The notes beneath the pieces were generated by a model. The model worked only from the letters and a program-made list of their open reading frames with translations, was not told where the DNA came from and did not search any database. From Tannerellaceae bacterium (lineage in GTDB: Bacteria; Bacteroidota; Bacteroidia; Bacteroidales; Tannerellaceae), in assembly GCA_031267205.1 (NCBI GenBank), contig JAIRZN010000100.1, positions 1 through 17,153 of the forward strand: a DNA stretch of 17,153 nucleotides, read 5' to 3'. Shown here one piece after another: positions 13,536-17,153 of the stretch (positions are counted from its first letter, which is position 1; the number at the start of each line of letters is the position of its first letter). Made by a program: the position numbers and the translations under genes.

Positions 13536-16058
13536 GTGATGAAAAAATATATCCTGTACGCCCTCCTTGCGTTCTGCGCCGTCAGCCAGGGCGCTCTCGC
13601 ACAGGTAACCACCCAGGGCACGGATTTTTATGTGTCGTGGGGCGCTAATGATAATTATGAATATATTATTGATTATATTAGCATGCAAATAAGGGTTGCT
13701 GCAACTCAGGCTGCACACATTACGCTTACTTTCAGTGCAGATGCAAGTACGGACGAATTTGATGTTTCGGCGGGGGACGTTTATACATACGATTTGGACG
13801 CCACTCAAAAAGACAATGTTTATTCTGAATATACAGGTACTTCAAGCAAATCGTTACGTATCCAATCGACAACGCCGGTGGCGGTATATGCGCTTAACCA
13901 GGCTTTCGCAACAACAGACGCTACAAATGTGCTGCCGGTCACTAATTATGGAACGGATTATTACCAAGTTTCATATATAGGATTAGGCGCAGCCACGTAT
14001 GCGGATGGTTACACGGTCATAGCCACAGTGAATGGCACAACGGTTTATGAGGACGGAATACCAATGGCCATCTTAGATGCCGGAGAGGTATATTCGGATT
14101 ATACCCACTGGGATGCGACCGGCAGTCATATCACCTCTGATCATCCCATTGCATATTATGTCACCGGTACGTGCGTCAATGTTCCTGTTGGAACAGGGGC
14201 TTGCGACTGCCTTTATCAACAGATGGCGCCGGTAAATTCGTGGGGAAACACTTTCGTAGTGCCCGTCACCCACCGCGGGAAAGAACGTGTCAGGATTGTA
14301 GCTTCGCAAAACAACACCCAGGTCACACAAACCGGCGGCATTAAAAAATTGGACGGAGGAGGAGGAGCCATAAACCCGCCCAACGAAAACTCTTTCACAC
14401 TGAACGCCGGGCAGTTTGCGGAATTTGAAATAGCTCTGTCAACCGGAGGTGCATACATATCAGCCGATAAGCCCATAGCCGTAGCTTCCTACCTGATTGG
14501 GATGGATTATTCAGCGTTAACCGTTAGAAAAGGCGACCCTGCCGAGGCATGGGTACCTTCCGTCGAGCAAATGATTGAGGGAACCGCTATCGCCCCGTTC
14601 GCCCCAAGCGCAAATACGGAGCTTGACGAACACCACGCGCTGATAATAACCCCCACCGATACGCGCGCCCAGACAACCGTATCCATAGGCGGCGCACCCG
14701 ATGCCTACCTGACAGGCGGCACGTGGACAACCGGTAACGGCACGGGCAGCGCATATTCTTTCTACTCCATGCCATTGACCAATACCTCGTCGTCCTACTA
14801 CTTCCACAATCTTGAAGGATTAACCGTTATGGGATATGGATTGGGAGGCTACGAATCGTATTACTATATGTCGGGAGCATCCGGCCGCAGCCTTAACCCC
14901 GCCTTTTATATCAATGATATACACTATCAGGACCTTGACGGGAATGTAGTCTGCGGACAGACCTTATTCCATGTCCGTGGGGTTGCGCAATTACAGTTAA
15001 GCACGGCGCCAGGGCATATTAAATGGTATGTCGACGGAACGGAGGTATTAACGGCCAGAGACCTTCTTGAATGGGACATAAATACCCTTGCGATAGGGAC
15101 AACTCACACCTTCCGAATGGAGGTACTCGAAGTGATAGATGAGTATAATAACACCTACCTACATACGCTGTCGACCACCTTTACGGTTAAGAACCAGGCC
15201 GTCGCCGCAACAATAACCACGACGGGTGCGACCGTCTGCTCCGGCACGTCGACCACCCTCACGGGAACATCGACGGGAGTTACAAACCCGATCTACCGCT
15301 GGTACGTCTCGCAAATAGCCACGACGCCGCTTCACACCGGCCCTACCTACACAACCCCCGCCCTGACAAGCACGACTACGTACTATGTTAGCGTCGAAGG
15401 CGATGCCCACTGCGAGAACGTCATAAACGACCGAAAGCCTGTGACGGTAACAGTAAGCGGCAGCCTCTCGCCCGGCTCCATCGGCTCGGCGCAGTCCATT
15501 TGCTACAACACCGCTCCCCAGCCCCTGACAGAGATCAACGCCCCAGGCTGCGGCTGCGGAAGCTACGACTACCAATGGCAGAGCAGCACAAATGACAGCG
15601 ACTGGTCAAACATCTCCGGCGCAATGTCCGCGACCTATTCACCCCCCGCACTGACGGCGAACACCTATTACCGCCGTGCTGTCACCTCAGGCTCCTGTGG
15701 CACGGTATACAGCGAGTCGGTACTGATCACCGTCTATCCCGTAGTGACGGTCAACGCCGTCGCCGACACGACGGTCTGCGCCGGCACGGTCGTTCCCCAG
15801 AAAACTTTTAGCTCATCCACCGCCGGCGTAACCTACACGTGGACAAATAACAACACCGCCATAGGCCTCGCCGCAAGCGGTACAGGCAACCTCCCACAGT
15901 TTACCGCCCAAAGCAACTCCCCCTATTCAATAACGGCGACGATAACCGTCACCCCCGCCATCAACGGCTGCGCCGGTACGCCGATTACATATAATATAAC
16001 GGTAAGCCCCTGCACAGTCATAGTCAACCCACACCTCCGCACGAGAGTTAATTACTAA
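13536..16058 (+). CDS. IgGFc-binding-domain/Ig-like repeat surface protein
   Basis: An 840-residue exported protein, probably an adhesin. Residues 1-23 form a signal peptide (YALLAFCAVSQGALAQ). Residues about 24-430 resemble the IgGFc-binding N-terminal domain seen in Bacteroidetes (TTQGTDFYVSWGANDN; VYALNQAFATTDATNVLPVT; DGYTVIATVNGTTVYEDG; ADKPIAVASYLIG). After a linker come Ig-like or PKD-like modules, each with a cysteine near its start: about 552-640 (VCSGTSTTLTG...TTYYVSVEG), 645-740 (ICYNTAPQPL...YRRAVTSGSCG) and 742-835 (VCAGTVVPQK...NITVSPC). The protein stops soon after the third module (TVIVNPHLRTRVNY) with no type A or type B T9SS sorting domain, so its route to the surface is unclear. 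The N-terminal third is more AT-rich than the Ig-like modules, suggesting mosaic origin. Host IgG binding is the family name, not a demonstrated role. Confidence 0.85.
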   Translation: MMKKYILYALLAFCAVSQGALAQVTTQGTDFYVSWGANDNYEYIIDYISMQIRVAATQAAHITLTFSADASTDEFDVSAGDVYTYDLDATQKDNVYSEYTGTSSKSLRIQSTTPVAVYALNQAFATTDATNVLPVTNYGTDYYQVSYIGLGAATYADGYTVIATVNGTTVYEDGIPMAILDAGEVYSDYTHWDATGSHITSDHPIAYYVTGTCVNVPVGTGACDCLYQQMAPVNSWGNTFVVPVTHRGKERVRIVASQNNTQVTQTGGIKKLDGGGGAINPPNENSFTLNAGQFAEFEIALSTGGAYISADKPIAVASYLIGMDYSALTVRKGDPAEAWVPSVEQMIEGTAIAPFAPSANTELDEHHALIITPTDTRAQTTVSIGGAPDAYLTGGTWTTGNGTGSAYSFYSMPLTNTSSSYYFHNLEGLTVMGYGLGGYESYYYMSGASGRSLNPAFYINDIHYQDLDGNVVCGQTLFHVRGVAQLQLSTAPGHIKWYVDGTEVLTARDLLEWDINTLAIGTTHTFRMEVLEVIDEYNNTYLHTLSTTFTVKNQAVAATITTTGATVCSGTSTTLTGTSTGVTNPIYRWYVSQIATTPLHTGPTYTTPALTSTTTYYVSVEGDAHCENVINDRKPVTVTVSGSLSPGSIGSAQSICYNTAPQPLTEINAPGCGCGSYDYQWQSSTNDSDWSNISGAMSATYSPPALTANTYYRRAVTSGSCGTVYSESVLITVYPVVTVNAVADTTVCAGTVVPQKTFSSSTAGVTYTWTNNNTAIGLAASGTGNLPQFTAQSNSPYSITATITVTPAINGCAGTPITYNITVSPCTVIVNPHLRTRVNY

Positions 16059-16194
16059 TAATGTAGAATAATATAAAACCCCCGAATGTTCGCTGCCGAA
16101 ATCAAAGGTGCGTTGCAGGCCTTTGACGAGGCAGGGAACAGGAGGGATAAAAAGATGAAAAGTCATGGACACATATTCACCGAATATCCGGGCA

Positions 16195-16442
16195 GGGCCT
16201 TCGAGAGGCCCGCCGGTGTACTCGCCCGCGCGAGCTCCCCAAAGAAAGTTGCTAACTTTCTAAAGAAAGCCGGTAACTTTCTAAAGAAAGCTGCTAACTT
16301 TCTAAAGAAAGCTGTTAACTTTCTAAAGAAAGCTGTTAACTTTCTAAAGAAAGTAGGTAACGGATTACGATACACAGGGGCGGAACTGTGTATCCTCACC
16401 ATATCCACCCTGTGTCCGCCCTGTACTACGAGGTGCGTAGTA
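16195..16442. repeat. Cluster of short hairpins in the 16059-16488 intergenic region
   Basis: Perfect short inverted repeats occur in series: GGGCCT/AGGCCC (16195-16211, 5-nt loop), then the tandem array, then TACACAG/CTGTGTA (16371-16392, 8-nt loop) and TACTACG/CGTAGTA (16424-16442, 5-nt loop). A frame open from 16086 to 16487 runs through all of this but reads as low-complexity repeat with no signal or domain, so the stretch is treated as noncoding. It may carry the end of the IgGFc-gene transcript; no classic T-tailed terminator was found. Confidence 0.45.
16241..16361. repeat. 21-bp tandem hairpin repeat, five copies plus a partial
   Basis: Units start with AAAGAAAG at 16241, 16262, 16283, 16304, 16325 and 16346 (the last incomplete), 21 bp apart. 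AGAAAG and CTTTCT in each unit can pair; the first unit gives a perfect 8-bp stem (AGAAAGTT/AACTTTCT) with loop GCT. Differences between copies cluster in the bases between the arms. Because 21 is divisible by 3, both strands stay open through the array (KKAVNFL on plus, FFRKLTA on minus), which explains the apparent ORFs. Confidence 0.88.
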
Positions 16443-16488
16443 TATAGACAGTTAAGTTTTTATTATAAACAACTAAACCCTATTTAAC

Positions 16489-17153
16489 ATGAGTGACTGG
16501 TTAGCTGTAGGTCATAAAAAACTGTATGACTTAGTTACGGAGATCGTAACCTACATCGACAACCATGCGGTAATGTTTGGGATGGATAAGGATTCCCGTT
16601 CGGGGGATTGGTATAATTTTATATTCAAGACCTGTTTCGAGAAGTATCTGCCGTTGGCCAAGAGCTGGCTTGACGAGACGAAACGTACTCCTTACATCAC
16701 CACTGAGTTGAAGGGCATTGAGGAGGAGCTTATTCCTCTGATCCGCGACCTGGCGACAATGCTCAAGGGTAATAAGTTGGTGTTGGACGCAGACCTTATG
16801 GCTATGCACATACCGCCCCGTCCGACCCACGAACCTCACCCGTCCCCCGTAGCCGACCTCCCTCCGTTCGTAGAGATAGTTCCGCTTGAAAGCAACAGGC
16901 TGAAGATCGTCTACCGTCCCGAAGGAGAAGGCACCGAGCACAAGAGCGGCAAGCCGAAAGGCCAGCATGGAGTTGAAATCAAATGGGGCTTCTTCGACGA
17001 GGCAGTCAAAAAACAGGACGACCTCCCGAACTCCCTCTTCGACACCGACTCGCCCTACATCCTCAAGTTCAACCTTGATGATGCCGGCAAGGCCGTCAGC
17101 ATCGCCCTGCGCTGGGAAAACAACGTAGGCGTAAAAGGCCCCTGGGGCCAGAT
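16489..17153 (+). CDS. Bacteroidetes hypothetical protein, C-terminus cut by window end
   Basis: An open frame begins MSDWLAVGHKKLYDLVTEIV and runs 221 codons to the end of the window without a stop. It has no signal peptide. Residues 1-95 are mainly helical, with conserved-looking aromatics (FGMDKDSRSGDWYNFIF, KSWLDETKRTPYITTELK). A Pro-rich joint (108-125, IPPRPTHEPHPSPVADLP) leads to a beta-rich, fibronectin-like domain (about 126-221) ending RWENNVGVKGPWGQ. I recognise this two-part layout, with an N-terminal MSDW and a final RWEN...GPW, as a recurrent Bacteroidetes hypothetical family whose members usually end within a dozen residues of that motif, so little is probably missing. Function is unknown. 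Confidence 0.8.
   Translation, partial: MSDWLAVGHKKLYDLVTEIVTYIDNHAVMFGMDKDSRSGDWYNFIFKTCFEKYLPLAKSWLDETKRTPYITTELKGIEEELIPLIRDLATMLKGNKLVLDADLMAMHIPPRPTHEPHPSPVADLPPFVEIVPLESNRLKIVYRPEGEGTEHKSGKPKGQHGVEIKWGFFDEAVKKQDDLPNSLFDTDSPYILKFNLDDAGKAVSIALRWENNVGVKGPWGQ

Noticed and set aside
16241..16361. CRISPR array
   Set aside because: The units are contiguous 21-bp tandem repeats with no spacers of constant length, and no cas gene is near. The same applies to the 41-bp array at 6285-6407.
16086..16487. 133-residue ORF (and an 81-residue ORF on the other strand) across the 21-bp repeats
   Set aside because: Openness on both strands follows from a repeat unit divisible by three without stop codons; there is no signal, domain or good ribosome-binding site, and most copy differences would be amino-acid changing.

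Overview
The window looks like chromosomal DNA of a Bacteroidales bacterium with a type IX secretion system. Supporting this: several promoters fit the Bacteroidetes consensus (TTTG or TTG, about 20 bp, then TAnnTTTG); Shine-Dalgarno sequences are rare; one protein carries a type A T9SS C-terminal sorting domain; there is an IgGFc-binding/Ig-like surface protein; and the order L21-L27 and glycogen synthase-glucan phosphorylase is typical of the order. I do not name a genus.

Layout. 1-1627: the end of an RND efflux pump gene and its TolC-type outer-membrane partner. 1645-2943 (minus): O-acetylhomoserine sulfhydrylase, with a promoter and a 9+9 bp inverted repeat upstream. 3212-3441: a 230-bp element bounded by perfect 33-bp inverted repeats. 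3492-6234: a short leader ORF, a lipoprotein, a GLUG-like T9SS cargo protein and a putative outer-membrane barrel. 6285-6407: a palindromic tandem repeat. 6529-11056: a small membrane protein, glycogen synthase and alpha-glucan phosphorylase. 11053-12219 (minus): cytidine deaminase, L27 and L21. 12446-12516: tRNA-Cys with promoter and terminator. 12561-13071: a noncoding region with a second pair of sites like those at 3212-3441. 13072-16058: a small secreted lipocalin-like protein and an 840-residue IgGFc/Ig-like surface protein. 16059-16488: hairpins and a 21-bp tandem repeat. 16489-end: a Bacteroidetes hypothetical protein cut by the window.

Main discovery. Two intergenic regions, about 9.6 kb apart and each directly upstream of genes for exported proteins, have the same architecture. 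Two 30-bp dyad sites (GTC...GAC ends, 14-bp arms around a 2-bp centre) lie 187-194 bp apart, centre to centre. A promoter with TTG-N21-TAnnTTTG sits 1-2 bp inside the left site and points out through it, away from the exported-protein genes. Inversion at the dyad centres would move each promoter to 3400-3407 or 13007-13014, pointing into the lipoprotein/T9SS operon or the lipocalin/IgGFc operon. This is the layout of the invertible capsule promoters of Bacteroides fragilis, which a serine invertase (Mpi) flips in trans. I infer that both exported-protein operons are phase-variable, are OFF in this copy, and may be controlled by one recombinase encoded outside the window. No recombinase gene is present here.
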